From assembly GCA_965262705.1 (NCBI GenBank), contig OZ253556.1:372001-436000 (forward strand): 64,000 bases of DNA. The letters run 5' to 3'. Positions 35,462 to 44,554 of this stretch are shown here, one piece after another. Position 1 is the first letter of the stretch. The number at the start of each line of letters is the position of its first letter. The notes beneath the pieces were generated by a model. That model searched no databases. It was given only the letters and a program-made list of their open reading frames with translations, and was not told the origin of the DNA. The position numbers and the translations under genes are program-made. Origin of the DNA: UJ101 sp965262705 (GTDB lineage Bacteria; Bacteroidota; Bacteroidia; Flavobacteriales; UJ101).

Positions 35462-36685
35462 TTATAACGAAAGAATAGTATGCTTAATAATTTCTATACA
35501 TTCTTCTAATTGTTCTTTATTGATAACCAACGGCGGAGCAAATCGGATAATATTTCCATGAGTTGGTTTAGCTAATAATCCATTATTTTTAAGCGCTACA
35601 CATATATCCCATGCTAGGTTGTCTTTCTTCGTATCGTCAACAACAATAGCATTCAATAACCCCTTGCCCCGAACTTGTGTAACGATTTGAGTTTCTTCGA
35701 TGAATTTTTGCATTTCGGCTCGAAAAATTATCCCTAATTCATAGGCATTTTTTATTAAATCCTCTTCTTGAACTACTTCTAAGGCTGCTCTGGCAACTGC
35801 ACAGCCTAATGGATTTCCTCCAAAAGTTGAACCGTGTATGCCGGGAGTAATCACCTCCATGACTTTATTATCGGCTAAGACCGCAGATACTGGAAGAACC
35901 CCGCCTGAAAGCGCTTTCCCTAAAATTAATATATCAGGCTTAATATCTTCATAATCAACTGCCAAGAGTTTTCCTGTCCGTGCAATACCTGTTTGTACTT
36001 CATCAGCAATAAATAGAACATTGTGTCCCTTACAAAGTGCATAAGCCGCATTTAAATAACCTTCCTCTGGCACAAAAACTCCGGCTTCTCCTTGAATAGG
36101 TTCTACTAAAAAAGCTGCAATTTGATCATCTTTTAATGCTTCTTCTAAAGCCTGTAAATTATTATGAGGAATAGAAATAATTCCCGGAGTATAAGGACCG
36201 AAATGGGTTCGTGCCGTGGGATCATTTGAAGCGGAAATAATAGAAATGGTTCTGCCATGAAAATTATTTTTACAGACAACTATTTTTGCTGTTTGTACTT
36301 TTTTCTTTTCATATCCCCATTTTCTCGCAATTTTTAAAGCGGTTTCTACCGCTTCTGCACCCGTATTCATTGGTAATATTTTGTCAAAACCGAAATAACG
36401 GGTAATAAATTCCTCATAAAACCCCAATTGATCATTATAAAACGCACGCGAGGTCAGTGTGAGTTGTTCAGATTGCAACTTAAGCGCCCCGATAATCTTA
36501 GGATGACAATGTCCTTGATTAACTGCAGAATAAGCAGAAAGAAAATCATAATATTTTTTCCCTTCAACATCCCAAAGATATACCCCTCTCCCCTTATCTA
36601 ATACGACCGGAAGTGGATGATAGTTATGCGCGCCATATTGATTCTCTTTTTCAATTAATTCTTTTGAAGAATATTTAATCGTCAT
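35462..36685 (-). CDS. rocD: Ornithine aminotransferase
   Basis: Converts ornithine and 2-oxoglutarate to glutamate semialdehyde and glutamate, linking arginine and proline metabolism. 407 residues, class III PLP aminotransferase. NQYGAHNYHPLPVVLDKGRG at the N-terminus is the classic ornithine aminotransferase opening (GA-NY-P). MNTGAEAVETALKIARKWGY, LIADEVQTGIARTGK-type IADEVQTGIARTG, ILGKALSGGVLPVSA with the PLP Lys, and HGSTFGGNPLGCAVA are all present. It may cooperate with the amidinotransferase-fold enzyme at 3724 in arginine use, which is inference. Confidence 0.95.
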   Translation of the reverse strand: MTIKYSSKELIEKENQYGAHNYHPLPVVLDKGRGVYLWDVEGKKYYDFLSAYSAVNQGHCHPKIIGALKLQSEQLTLTSRAFYNDQLGFYEEFITRYFGFDKILPMNTGAEAVETALKIARKWGYEKKKVQTAKIVVCKNNFHGRTISIISASNDPTARTHFGPYTPGIISIPHNNLQALEEALKDDQIAAFLVEPIQGEAGVFVPEEGYLNAAYALCKGHNVLFIADEVQTGIARTGKLLAVDYEDIKPDILILGKALSGGVLPVSAVLADNKVMEVITPGIHGSTFGGNPLGCAVARAALEVVQEEDLIKNAYELGIIFRAEMQKFIEETQIVTQVRGKGLLNAIVVDDTKKDNLAWDICVALKNNGLLAKPTHGNIIRFAPPLVINKEQLEECIEIIKHTILSL

Positions 36686-36708
36686 ATTTTAATACAAAAT
36701 TTATAATT

Positions 36709-36716
36709 CAAAGGTA
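36709..36716 (-). promoter_or_regulatory. Candidate -7 element of rocD (TACCTTTG)
   Basis: Exact TAnnTTTG on the minus strand, 23 bases upstream of the rocD ATG. The -33 half was not identified. Confidence 0.35.
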
Positions 36717-36760
36717 AAAATATTTTTTAATTCACCCATCATCAGATATGTTTTTTTATA

Positions 36761-38665
36761 TTAAATATGCGCATTATCTATAATTTCTTTTACAATTTCA
36801 GGATTTAATAGAGTAGAAATATCTCCTAGGTTTTCTGCATTATTTGAAGCAATTTTACGCAAAATTCTACGCATGATTTTTCCTGAACGGGTTTTTGGTA
36901 AGCCTCGAACAAATTGAATTTTATCGGGCTTTGCAATAGGTCCTATTTGTTTGGAAACTAATGTTTTGATTTCACTTTCCAGCTCAATAGATGCTTCTGC
37001 CCCGTCATATAAAGTAATATAGGCGTACAAGGCATTTCCTTTTATCTCATGAGGGATTCCAACAACGGCAGATTCTACTACCTTTTCATGCTCATTAATT
37101 ACGTTTTCTATGGGCGCAGTCCCAAGGTTGTGCCCAGAAACAATTACAATGTCATCTACCCTTCCTGTGATTCGATAATTTCCCATAGCATCCCGGTAAG
37201 CTCCATCTCCAGAAAAGTACTTTCCTTTATAGGTTGAAAAATAGACTTCTTTGTAACGTTCGTGATTCCCATAAATAGTTCGTGCCATTGAAGGCCAAGG
37301 GAACTTAATAACCAAGTGCCCTTCAGAGGCATTATTATTAAATTCAATTTCATTTCCTTGTTCATCCATCAAAGCGGGCTGTACACCGGGGATAGGCAAT
37401 GTAACAAAAGTAGGCCGCATGGGAGTAATCCCTGCCAAAGGTGAAATCATAATAGCACCCGTTTCAGTTTGCCACCAGGTGTCCACAATCGGACAATTAG
37501 ATTTTCCTATATTATCATTATACCAGTGCCAGGCTTCTTCGTTAATAGGCTCTCCAACAGACCCGAGCACCTTTAGATGAGATAAATCATGTTTTTCAAC
37601 CAAGGCTAAAGGATGTTTTTGTAAGGAACGAATAGCTGTAGGAGCGGTATAAAAGTGAGTGATTTTTAGCTTTGCACAAATTTCCCAAAAACGACCATAA
37701 TCAGGGTAGGAAGGCACTCCCTCAAACATGACTGTTGTTACACCTGTGCACAGAGGACCGTAAACAATATACGAATGGCCAGTTATCCAGCCAATATCAG
37801 CAGTGCACCAATATCGGTCATTTTCTTCCATCTGAAAAATATTTTGAAAAGTATAAGCAGCACCTATCATATAACCGCCGCAGGTATGAACCATTCCCTT
37901 GGGTTTTCCTGTTGAACCTGAGGTATAAAGAATAAATAATATATCTTCTGCATCCATTTCTTCTGCCGGACATAGATCATCCGCTTTTAATAATTCATTT
38001 GCCCAAAAAACATCTCTTCCACCCATCATTGGGGTAGATTCTACCATTCTACGGTACACGATTACACGCTCAATGGTAGGACAGTTTTTTAATGCTTTGT
38101 CACAAATTTCTTTTAATGCTATTCGTTTTTTCCCTCTATATACCTCGTTTGCTGTAATAAGTAATTTGCATTGAGAATCATTAATTCGATCGGCAATGGC
38201 AGAAGAAGAAAAACCAGCAAAAACAATAGAATGAATCGCTCCAATTCGAGCGCAAGCCAGCATGGCAACAGTTAGCTCAGGTATCATGGGCATATAAATA
38301 CAAACTCTATCGCCTTTTTTTATCCCATTGTTTTTTAACACATTAGCAAATCGGTTTACTTTTACATAAAGTTGACGGTAAGTGATATGACGTGATTCTT
38401 CGTCTGGATCGTTAGGCTCCCAAATAATGGCGGTTTTGCTTGCCCGTTCTTCCAAATGACGGTCTAAACAGTTTTCTGTAATGTTGATCTTACCTCCTTG
38501 AAACCATTTGATTTCAGGTTTCTCAAAATCATATTCCAGCGTTTTCTCCCAAGGCGTTCTCCAATAAAATTGCAGCGCTATATTTTCCCAAAAACGCTCA
38601 GGATCTTCTATACTCTTTCTGTAGTTTTTCTTGTATTCAGCAAATGATTTAATTTTTTTATTCAT
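36761..38665 (-). CDS. acs: Acetyl-CoA synthetase (AMP-forming)
   Basis: Activates acetate to acetyl-CoA through acetyl-AMP. 634 residues, the normal length. It has the AMP-binding P-loop LFILYTSGSTGKPKGMVHT, the TWWQTETG motif, YFSGDGAYRDAMGNYRITGRVDD (hinge) and the C-terminal PKTRSGKIMRRILRKIA, whose Lys is acetylated in the family to switch activity off. Together with acetate kinase at 57.9 kb it gives two routes between acetate and acetyl-CoA. It lies upstream of rocD with a 75-base gap. Confidence 0.96.
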   Translation of the reverse strand: MNKKIKSFAEYKKNYRKSIEDPERFWENIALQFYWRTPWEKTLEYDFEKPEIKWFQGGKINITENCLDRHLEERASKTAIIWEPNDPDEESRHITYRQLYVKVNRFANVLKNNGIKKGDRVCIYMPMIPELTVAMLACARIGAIHSIVFAGFSSSAIADRINDSQCKLLITANEVYRGKKRIALKEICDKALKNCPTIERVIVYRRMVESTPMMGGRDVFWANELLKADDLCPAEEMDAEDILFILYTSGSTGKPKGMVHTCGGYMIGAAYTFQNIFQMEENDRYWCTADIGWITGHSYIVYGPLCTGVTTVMFEGVPSYPDYGRFWEICAKLKITHFYTAPTAIRSLQKHPLALVEKHDLSHLKVLGSVGEPINEEAWHWYNDNIGKSNCPIVDTWWQTETGAIMISPLAGITPMRPTFVTLPIPGVQPALMDEQGNEIEFNNNASEGHLVIKFPWPSMARTIYGNHERYKEVYFSTYKGKYFSGDGAYRDAMGNYRITGRVDDIVIVSGHNLGTAPIENVINEHEKVVESAVVGIPHEIKGNALYAYITLYDGAEASIELESEIKTLVSKQIGPIAKPDKIQFVRGLPKTRSGKIMRRILRKIASNNAENLGDISTLLNPEIVKEIIDNAHI

Positions 38666-38739
38666 AAGTACATCTTTTTAATTTGAATGCTAAATATAAT
38701 ATAATTTTTTATAAATATTAATAATTTCAAAATAAAAAG

Positions 38740-39065
38740 ACCTTTAGCTTCGCTGACTTGCAGTTCAGTTACAGAATAAATAAAAAACATAAAATCTAAA
38801 GAATTTAGCTTCAAACTACTTCCTTACTTTGACAAGCGGTTATTGGGCACGGTCGAAATATGGTTACTGAGCTTGTCGAAGTACTCAACAATCATCTCAA
38901 AGCTTCGACAAGTGGATAATGAGCGCAGTTGAAGTACTCAGCTACCGAAAATAAAATACTCACAACCAAAAGGTTGAGCCGGTATTTATTTTTTTTCGAG
39001 TGTTGCATTTCGGCAGGCTCAAATACAAGCATTTTTTTGTTGAAGTACTTTTTGCAAAGATCTCA
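38740..39065 (+). mobile_element. Degenerate MITE-like element with stacked TTCGAC palindromes
   Basis: MITE blocks (AAAACATAAAATCTAAAGAA, TTTAGCTTCAAACTACTTCC, CTCACAACCAAAAGGTTG, GAGTGTTGCATTTCGGCAGG, GTACTTTTTGCAAAGATCTC) are separated by at least three TTCGAC-type repeats at about 38829-38950 and preceded by a GCTGACTTGCAGTT motif (38752-38765). It occupies most of the 467-base gap between acs and the Fur-family gene. Confidence 0.65.
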
Positions 39066-39115
39066 TATTTTTCTTATTTTTAACTCTTCAAATTTTTTTT
39101 TAAAAAATTATTTAT

Positions 39116-39123
39116 TATATTTG
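39116..39123 (+). promoter_or_regulatory. Candidate -7 element of the Fur/OstA-like operon (TATATTTG)
   Basis: Exact TAnnTTTG, nine bases before the ATG at 39133. That is close enough to predict a very short or absent leader. No TTG at the usual -33 distance was seen. Confidence 0.35.
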
Positions 39124-39132
39124 TAGAGAATT

Positions 39133-39576
39133 ATGGAATCAATAAAGGAAAAAAAGTTTAAGTTAGTAGAAAATGTCTTTACAGCGTATTTGAATAAAAA
39201 AAATCATCGTAAGACCCCTGAAAGATATACTATTTTAAAAGAAATTTATATTTTTGACAGATACTTTGACGTGGATACTTTGCACTTTCACATGCTAAAA
39301 AAAAACTATCGTGTAAGCCGTGCTACTATTTATAATACGATTGAACTCCTTTTAGACGCAGAACTTATAATAAAGCATCGTTTTGGTGATTCTAAAACCA
39401 CTTATGAAAGGTCATTTTTCGATAAGCAGCACGACCATGTCATATTAAAAGATACTGGAGAGGTTATTGAATTTTGTGACCCCCGCATTCAAGCTATAAA
39501 AGAAACTATAGAAGAAGTTTTTGAAGTAGAAATAGAAAGCCACTCGCTTTACTTTTACGGAAAACGAAAAAAATAA
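39133..39576 (+). CDS. Fur-family metal-responsive transcriptional regulator
   Basis: 147 residues. The winged helix has HRKTPERYTILKEIY and VSRATIYNTIELLLDAELI (recognition helix SRATIYNT, the Fur hallmark). The metal site is KQHDHVILKDTGEVIEFCDPRIQ, with HDH as in Fur/Zur. The structural CxxC zinc motif is absent, as in some Fur subfamilies. Whether it senses iron, zinc or peroxide cannot be told from sequence. The OstA-like gene begins one base after its stop, so the two are co-transcribed. Confidence 0.9.
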   Translation: MESIKEKKFKLVENVFTAYLNKKNHRKTPERYTILKEIYIFDRYFDVDTLHFHMLKKNYRVSRATIYNTIELLLDAELIIKHRFGDSKTTYERSFFDKQHDHVILKDTGEVIEFCDPRIQAIKETIEEVFEVEIESHSLYFYGKRKK

Positions 39577-39577
39577 A

Positions 39578-41407
39578 ATGAAAGAAATTGGGATAAACCG
39601 TGATTTCTTATCGTATATTTTTTTTTTAATTTCATTTATATTACCTGCTCAAAAAAATAATACAAAAAAGTCAGAACGCATTAAAATGTATGCCTCTTTA
39701 ATACATTTAGATGAAAAATATCCTGATTTAGCCTTCGCAACAGATTCTATTGCCGTTATTTTTATGCATAAAGGAAACACTATGAAATGCGATAGTGCTA
39801 TTTTTAATCGAAAAGAACAATATTTTGAAGCCTTTGGTAATGTTAAAGTAAACATGGGAGATACAGTATTTATGTCCTCTGACTATCTCAATTATAACGG
39901 TAAAACGCGCTTTTCAAAATCTCATGGAAACGTGGTTTTAAAAAATAGAAAACTAACTCTGAACACAGAGGAATTATTTTTCGATAGGATAAAAAATGAG
40001 GCTTATTATAACGATTGGGGAACGGTACAAGACGAAGATAACATTTTAGTAAGCAAAAGAGGAGTTTACTACGTTACTCCTGATCGAGTTGAATTTATGG
40101 AAGATGTAAATGTGTTAACCAATATCAACAATGAGTCTTCAACAAATAATTTTATTGTAAATTCTCCTTATTTGATTTACTATCCGAAAACAAAAGATAT
40201 TGATTTTAAAGGAAGTACTACAATAAAAAATCGTGATAATCCTACAGAATTCATCTCTACAGAAGAAGGGACATACAATACAAAAACATTAGTTTCAAGT
40301 TCTACCCGAAACGGAAGCCTTCATTATAATCATAATATTTTGCAGGGAGATCAATTATATTTTAATCAAAAAACAGGTTACGGAAAGGCAGATGGAAATG
40401 TTAAGCTAACACGTCCTTTAGATCATATCAGCATGCGCGGAGATCACGGAGAATATTATCGTTCTGTAGTGCCCGAGATAAAAAAAGATTCAGTTTTTAT
40501 ATACAGCAGGGCGTATGCTGCCAAAGCACAGGCAAAAGATTCTATTTACTTTCATGCCAGGCGAATAGAAAACGTGCAGCATCCTGATTCGACCTACACC
40601 CTGCGCGGATTCACAAAAGCATATACCTATAACGCTGATGGACAAGCTAAGGCAGATTCTCTGGTTTATCATGATCGATCCGGTATAATGGAGTTATACA
40701 AAGACCCTGTGCTTTGGTACAAAGGGAATCAAATAACGGGAGATAGCTTAAGGATATACTTTGTTAAAAATAAAATAGATTCGGCAGTATCAAGAAGCAA
40801 TTCGATGGTTATAAACAAGGTAGATTCTATAAAAGAGAAGGAACTCAATCAAATTAAAGGGCGGAATATGTATGCAACTTTTCGTGATATTAAAAATAAT
40901 ATTGATTTTGTTCATGTAGAGGGTAATGCACAATCGTTAATTTATGTAGATGAAAAAAAAGAAGGGAAATTTAACAATAGAATCGGGATTAATCGATCGA
41001 TATGCGCCTATATAGATGGACATATTTCAAATCATAAATTAGTATCAATAGCCTGTAGAGGTGGTACAAAATCAGTGCTTTCTCCAGAAGATAAAGTGCT
41101 TGAACGAAACAAATACTTAAAAGGAATGAGTTGGCGTGGCAAGGAGCAGTTTAAGAGTAAAAAAGCCTTTATGGATTATGTAAAAACCGTAACTGATGAT
41201 GTAAAATATACTCCTAAGTCGTTAGTGGGTCATAAAAAAACAAAAGGCATAAGCCATAAGAAGGCAGAGAATAAACCCGTAACTCCTATTAAAAAAGAAA
41301 TAATAAACGTGAAAGATAAAATAAAAATACCCACGCAACTTAAGCTAAAAGAGAGGTTAATAATGCCGCTGCTTCCTGATTATTTTCTGTACGATGCAGT
41401 AAATTAA
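39578..41407 (+). CDS. OstA/LptA-like protein (LPS transport, Bacteroidota type)
   Basis: 609 residues. N-terminal signal/anchor (FLSYIFFLISFILPAQ), then OstA-like beta repeats: FNRKEQYFEAFGNVKVNMGDTVFMSSDYLNYNG, then GNVVLKNRKLTLNTEELFFDR, GKADGNVKLTRPLDH and VEGNAQSLIYVDE. Each is a strand-turn unit typical of LptA/LptD-N jelly rolls. In Bacteroidota these long OstA-like proteins are thought to serve in LPS export across the periplasm. The C-terminal 80 residues are Lys-rich and not recognisable. It is the second gene of an operon with the Fur-family regulator, an arrangement I recall from other Flavobacteriia. Confidence 0.85.
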   Translation: MKEIGINRDFLSYIFFLISFILPAQKNNTKKSERIKMYASLIHLDEKYPDLAFATDSIAVIFMHKGNTMKCDSAIFNRKEQYFEAFGNVKVNMGDTVFMSSDYLNYNGKTRFSKSHGNVVLKNRKLTLNTEELFFDRIKNEAYYNDWGTVQDEDNILVSKRGVYYVTPDRVEFMEDVNVLTNINNESSTNNFIVNSPYLIYYPKTKDIDFKGSTTIKNRDNPTEFISTEEGTYNTKTLVSSSTRNGSLHYNHNILQGDQLYFNQKTGYGKADGNVKLTRPLDHISMRGDHGEYYRSVVPEIKKDSVFIYSRAYAAKAQAKDSIYFHARRIENVQHPDSTYTLRGFTKAYTYNADGQAKADSLVYHDRSGIMELYKDPVLWYKGNQITGDSLRIYFVKNKIDSAVSRSNSMVINKVDSIKEKELNQIKGRNMYATFRDIKNNIDFVHVEGNAQSLIYVDEKKEGKFNNRIGINRSICAYIDGHISNHKLVSIACRGGTKSVLSPEDKVLERNKYLKGMSWRGKEQFKSKKAFMDYVKTVTDDVKYTPKSLVGHKKTKGISHKKAENKPVTPIKKEIINVKDKIKIPTQLKLKERLIMPLLPDYFLYDAVN

Positions 41408-41430
41408 CATAAATTTGAAAGTAATTATTA

Positions 41431-41617
41431 GAAGGCTTTGCAAAACACATAAAAAAGTGTGAAAAAGAAAGCATCTAACTTCAAACTGCTTCCTTCTCAA
41501 AAAATTAAAATCCTCACAATCAAAAGATTGCTCCGGCGTTTAATTTTTATTGAGCGTTGCATTTCGGCAAACTCAATACAAGCATTTTTTTGTTAGAGTG
41601 CTTTTTGCAACGGTCTC
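41431..41617 (+). mobile_element. MITE-like element with decayed left end
   Basis: Left AAGGCTTTGCAAAACAC replaces the standard GAGACCGTTGCA, but the right end TTTTTGCAACGGTCTC is perfect. A TTTCGGCAAACTCAATACAAGCA-type micro-insertion lies near 41560-41585. The candidate sucB -7 element follows at 41635. Confidence 0.8.
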
Positions 41618-41634
41618 ATTTCATTTTAAATACT

Positions 41635-41642
41635 TAATTTTG
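41635..41642 (+). promoter_or_regulatory. Candidate -7 element of sucB (TAATTTTG)
   Basis: Exact TAnnTTTG, 19 bases before the sucB ATG. The nearest upstream TTTTTG (41602-41607) is the MITE end, 27 bases away, a little too far for a standard -33 element. Confidence 0.35.
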
Positions 41643-41661
41643 GGAGTTATATAAGTAAAAT

Positions 41662-42888
41662 ATGGTATTAGAAATGAAGATCCCTTCACCGGGGGAATCT
41701 ATTACAACAGTAGAAATAGCCGGTTGGTTAATTCAGGATGGGGATTACGTTGAAAAAGATCAAGCCATTGCAGAGATAGATTCGGATAAAGCGACTTTAG
41801 AACTGCCGGCTGAAGAAAGCGGTGTAATTACGCTAAAAGCTGAAGAAGGCGATGAGTTAGCCGTAGGAGAAGTAGTCTGTTTAATTAATACCTCAGCGTC
41901 AAAAACTACCGAGGCTCATTCCTCAAAATCATCAGAAAAACCGGTGGAAGCAAGAACGGAGATAGTTGAGGAAAAACCGGAAAGTGTTGAGCCTGAAAAA
42001 CCGACGTATGCTAAGGGAACTGCCTCGCCGGCTGCGGCTAAAATACTGGCGGAAAAACAAATCAGTCCATCAGAATTAAAAGGCTCAGGGCGAGATGGCA
42101 GAATAATAAAAGAAGATGCGGTAAGAGCAGTACCTTCTATGGGAAATAAGCCTTTGTATGGTACGAGAGAATCTTCACGCAAAAAATTATCAATGCTTCG
42201 CAGAAAGTTATCTAAGCGTTTGGTTTCGGTAAAGAATGAAACTGCGATGCTCACTACTTTTAATGAGGTGAATATGCGATCTATTTTTGACCTTCGTAAG
42301 GAATACAAGGAGAAGTTCAAAGAGAAGCACGGGGTTAATTTGGGATTTATGTCATTTTTCACCTTAGCGGTGGTTCGAGCTTTAAAGATGTATCCTGAGG
42401 TTAATTCGATGTTGGATGGGGAGTATCAAATTAACTATAATTTTTATGATATTTCGATTGCGGTTTCCGGTCCAAAGGGTTTGATGGTACCGGTGTTACG
42501 CAATGCAGAGTTGCTATCATTTAGCGGTATTGAGAGTGAGATTAAACGCTTGGCATTGCGTGCCCGAGAAGGAAAAATAACCTTAGATGAGATGACAGGC
42601 GGGACGTTTACGATTACCAATGGCGGGGTATTCGGTTCTATGCTGTCTACGCCGATATTAAATCAGCCACAGACGGCAATTTTGGGGATGCACAATATAG
42701 TAGAGCGACCGGTGGCGGAAGAGGGAAAAGTAGTCATTCGCCCGATGATGTATCTGGCAGTTTCTTATGATCATCGGATTTTAGACGGGCAGGAATCGGT
42801 AGGCTTTTTAGTTTCCGTAAAAGAAGCACTTGAGAATCCAATAGAACTATTAATGAACAATGATGTAAAGAAAGCATTAGAACGCTAA
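41662..42888 (+). CDS. sucB: 2-oxoglutarate dehydrogenase E2 (dihydrolipoamide succinyltransferase)
   Basis: 408 residues. Lipoyl domain (residues 1-80) with the lipoylated Lys in EIDSDKATLELPAEESG, a Glu/Pro-rich linker, an E1/E3-binding domain (ASPAAAKILAEKQISPSELKGSGRDGRIIKEDA) and a catalytic domain ending SYDHRILDGQESVGFL with the HxxxDG active site. DLR/TFNEVNM and FTITNGGVFGSMLSTPI point to the succinyl type. It transfers succinyl to CoA in the TCA cycle. The E1 gene (sucA), usually just upstream in Flavobacteriia, is not here; an OstA-like gene and a MITE occupy that place. Confidence 0.94.
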   Translation: MVLEMKIPSPGESITTVEIAGWLIQDGDYVEKDQAIAEIDSDKATLELPAEESGVITLKAEEGDELAVGEVVCLINTSASKTTEAHSSKSSEKPVEARTEIVEEKPESVEPEKPTYAKGTASPAAAKILAEKQISPSELKGSGRDGRIIKEDAVRAVPSMGNKPLYGTRESSRKKLSMLRRKLSKRLVSVKNETAMLTTFNEVNMRSIFDLRKEYKEKFKEKHGVNLGFMSFFTLAVVRALKMYPEVNSMLDGEYQINYNFYDISIAVSGPKGLMVPVLRNAELLSFSGIESEIKRLALRAREGKITLDEMTGGTFTITNGGVFGSMLSTPILNQPQTAILGMHNIVERPVAEEGKVVIRPMMYLAVSYDHRILDGQESVGFLVSVKEALENPIELLMNNDVKKALER

Positions 42889-42924
42889 GAAAATTTTCAT
42901 AAAAGTTTTTTTAGCAAATTAGAA

Positions 42925-42972
42925 TATCGGGTTATTAGCCGATAAATTAAAATATCGGGTTATTAGCCGATA
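42925..42972. promoter_or_regulatory. Twin palindromic operator upstream of satD
   Basis: TATCGGGTTATTAGCCGATA occurs twice, at 42925-42944 and 42953-42972, with identical sequence and start-to-start spacing of 28 bases. Each copy has inverted TATCGG/CCGATA arms. Location 50-97 bases before the satD start and the perfect duplication suggest a regulator-binding site; the SatD-like protein itself has a helix-turn-helix-like C-terminus. Confidence 0.65.
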
Positions 42973-43021
42973 ATTTTAGTAATAATCGTTAAAATAGATT
43001 ATTTTTGAAAAAATTAAAATA

Positions 43022-43624
43022 GTGATTGCAATTATAACAGCTGATATTATTAACTCAAGAAAAATAACTTCTGAAAAGTGGTTAGAAGGTTTACAATCAA
43101 TATTGAATAAATACGGTAAAAATCCGTTGAATTGGGAAATTTATCGGGGAGATAGTTTTCAATTAGAAATACCGTTAGTGAAGGCTTTAGAGGCAGCATT
43201 TAGAATTAAATCTACGATAAAGCAGTTTAAATTATTAGATGTAAGAATGGCTATTGGTATAGGGGAAGTTAATTATCGCTCAGACAATATCACGACCTCT
43301 AATGGAAGTGCTTTTATTCGTTCAGGGGAATGTTTTGAAGATTTGGAAAAACGAACTCTTGCGATTAAAACTCCTTGGAAAAATTTTAATCGCACAATGA
43401 ATGTAATGATTCAACTTGCTTGCCTGACGGCAGACACCTGGTCGATAATTTCATCAAAAACGATTGCATATCAGTTAGCGCACCCTTTAGATAGTCAGAA
43501 AAAAACAGCTATAGCAATTAAAAAAAGCCAAGCTAGTGTCAGCGAAAGTTTACAGCGTGCCGGCTTTAAGGAAATAAAACAATTAATAGATTATTACGCG
43601 GAAGAAATCCAGGCTTTATGTTAA
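43022..43624 (+). CDS. SatD-family protein
   Basis: 200 residues, start GTG 43022. It begins IAIITADIINSRKIT, followed by EIYRGDSFQLEI and VRMAIGIGEV. This spacing of an Asp strand, a GDSF turn and a basic-glycine strand recalls the class III nucleotide cyclase/GGDEF fold; this is my inference and not an established property of SatD. The C-terminus (KKTAIAIKKSQASVSESLQRAGFKEIKQLIDYY) looks like a helix-turn-helix. Two identical palindromes lie upstream. It overlaps the downstream DUF3307 gene by seven bases. Confidence 0.75.
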   Translation: MIAIITADIINSRKITSEKWLEGLQSILNKYGKNPLNWEIYRGDSFQLEIPLVKALEAAFRIKSTIKQFKLLDVRMAIGIGEVNYRSDNITTSNGSAFIRSGECFEDLEKRTLAIKTPWKNFNRTMNVMIQLACLTADTWSIISSKTIAYQLAHPLDSQKKTAIAIKKSQASVSESLQRAGFKEIKQLIDYYAEEIQALC

Positions 43625-44331
43625 TCTTAGCTACGAAATTATTGCTTGCACATTTGGCGGGAGATTTTTTATTTCAACCAGATAAATGGGTGAATGAAAA
43701 GGAAAAAAGAAAAGGAAATTCTAAGTATTTATATAAGCATATTGGAATTCATGTGTTGCTGCTATTCATTATTTTTCAATTAGATTTTAGCTATTGGGTA
43801 GTTTTTTTATTTATTCCCATTTCTCATTATTTAATTGATTGGTTAAAACTCCTTATCGTTACCAAAGAAAATTATCGTATAGCATTCTTCATAGATCAAA
43901 TTTTACACCTTATGGTTATTGCTTTAATGACTTGTTATTACAACCCTCATACCATTTCTCTTAACGCAATTTACGCTCCAAAGTCATTGCTTTTTATTAT
44001 CGCTCTATTAATGCTTACGGTAGTTTCTTCCGTTTTAATAAAAATATTGCTTTCCGGTTGGAAAGTGGAGGATAAAAGCCTTTATCAAGCGGGTAAATAT
44101 ATAGGAATGTTAGAGCGGTTGTTTATTTTTGGATTTATGCTTATTAATTATTGGGCGGGAATTGGCTTTTTATTGACTGCTAAATCCGTATTTCGTTTTA
44201 ATGATTTATCCAGAGATAAAAACCGGCAATTAACAGAGTACATTTTGCTAGGGACACTCTTAAGTTTTGGTCTGGCAATGCTATGTGCTATTGGATATGA
44301 TTTTATGCTAGCGAAATGGAGTGAATATTAA
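43618..44331 (+). CDS. DUF3307 membrane protein
   Basis: 237 residues with about six or seven membrane segments. Conserved polar residues sit at the helix starts (LLLAHLAGDFLFQPDKWV, HYLIDWLKLL, FIDQILHLMVI), a His/Asp pattern suggesting metal binding or catalysis inside the membrane. The family has no experimentally known function that I can name. It overlaps satD by seven bases, so the two are translationally coupled and probably work together. Confidence 0.82.
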   Translation: MLILATKLLLAHLAGDFLFQPDKWVNEKEKRKGNSKYLYKHIGIHVLLLFIIFQLDFSYWVVFLFIPISHYLIDWLKLLIVTKENYRIAFFIDQILHLMVIALMTCYYNPHTISLNAIYAPKSLLFIIALLMLTVVSSVLIKILLSGWKVEDKSLYQAGKYIGMLERLFIFGFMLINYWAGIGFLLTAKSVFRFNDLSRDKNRQLTEYILLGTLLSFGLAMLCAIGYDFMLAKWSEY

Positions 44332-44358
44332 AAATGTTTTAACTTTAACGCATATTAA

Positions 44359-44522
44359 GAGACCGTGGCAAAAAGCACTCTAACAAAAAAATGAAACGCC
44401 CGATAAAAATTAAATGCCGGAGCAACCTTTTGGTTGTGAATATTTTAATTTTTTGAGAAAGAAGCAGTTTGAAGCTAAATGCTTTCTTTTTCATATTTTT
44501 CTATGTGTTTTGCAACAGTCTC
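44359..44522 (-). mobile_element. MITE-like element with perfect 5-bp target duplication ATTAA
   Basis: GAGACCGTGGCA ... TGCAACAGTCTC, 164 bp, B-to-A orientation, flanked by ATTAA at 44354-44358 and 44523-44527. Point changes in both inverted repeats show it is no longer fresh. Confidence 0.9.
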
Positions 44523-44554
44523 ATTAAATAATAATTTAAAAAATAACAAGGGAT

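Noticed and set aside
41662..42888. Pyruvate dehydrogenase E2
   Set aside because: A single lipoyl domain, 408 residues and the FTITNGGVFGSMLSTPI catalytic segment fit the succinyltransferase better.
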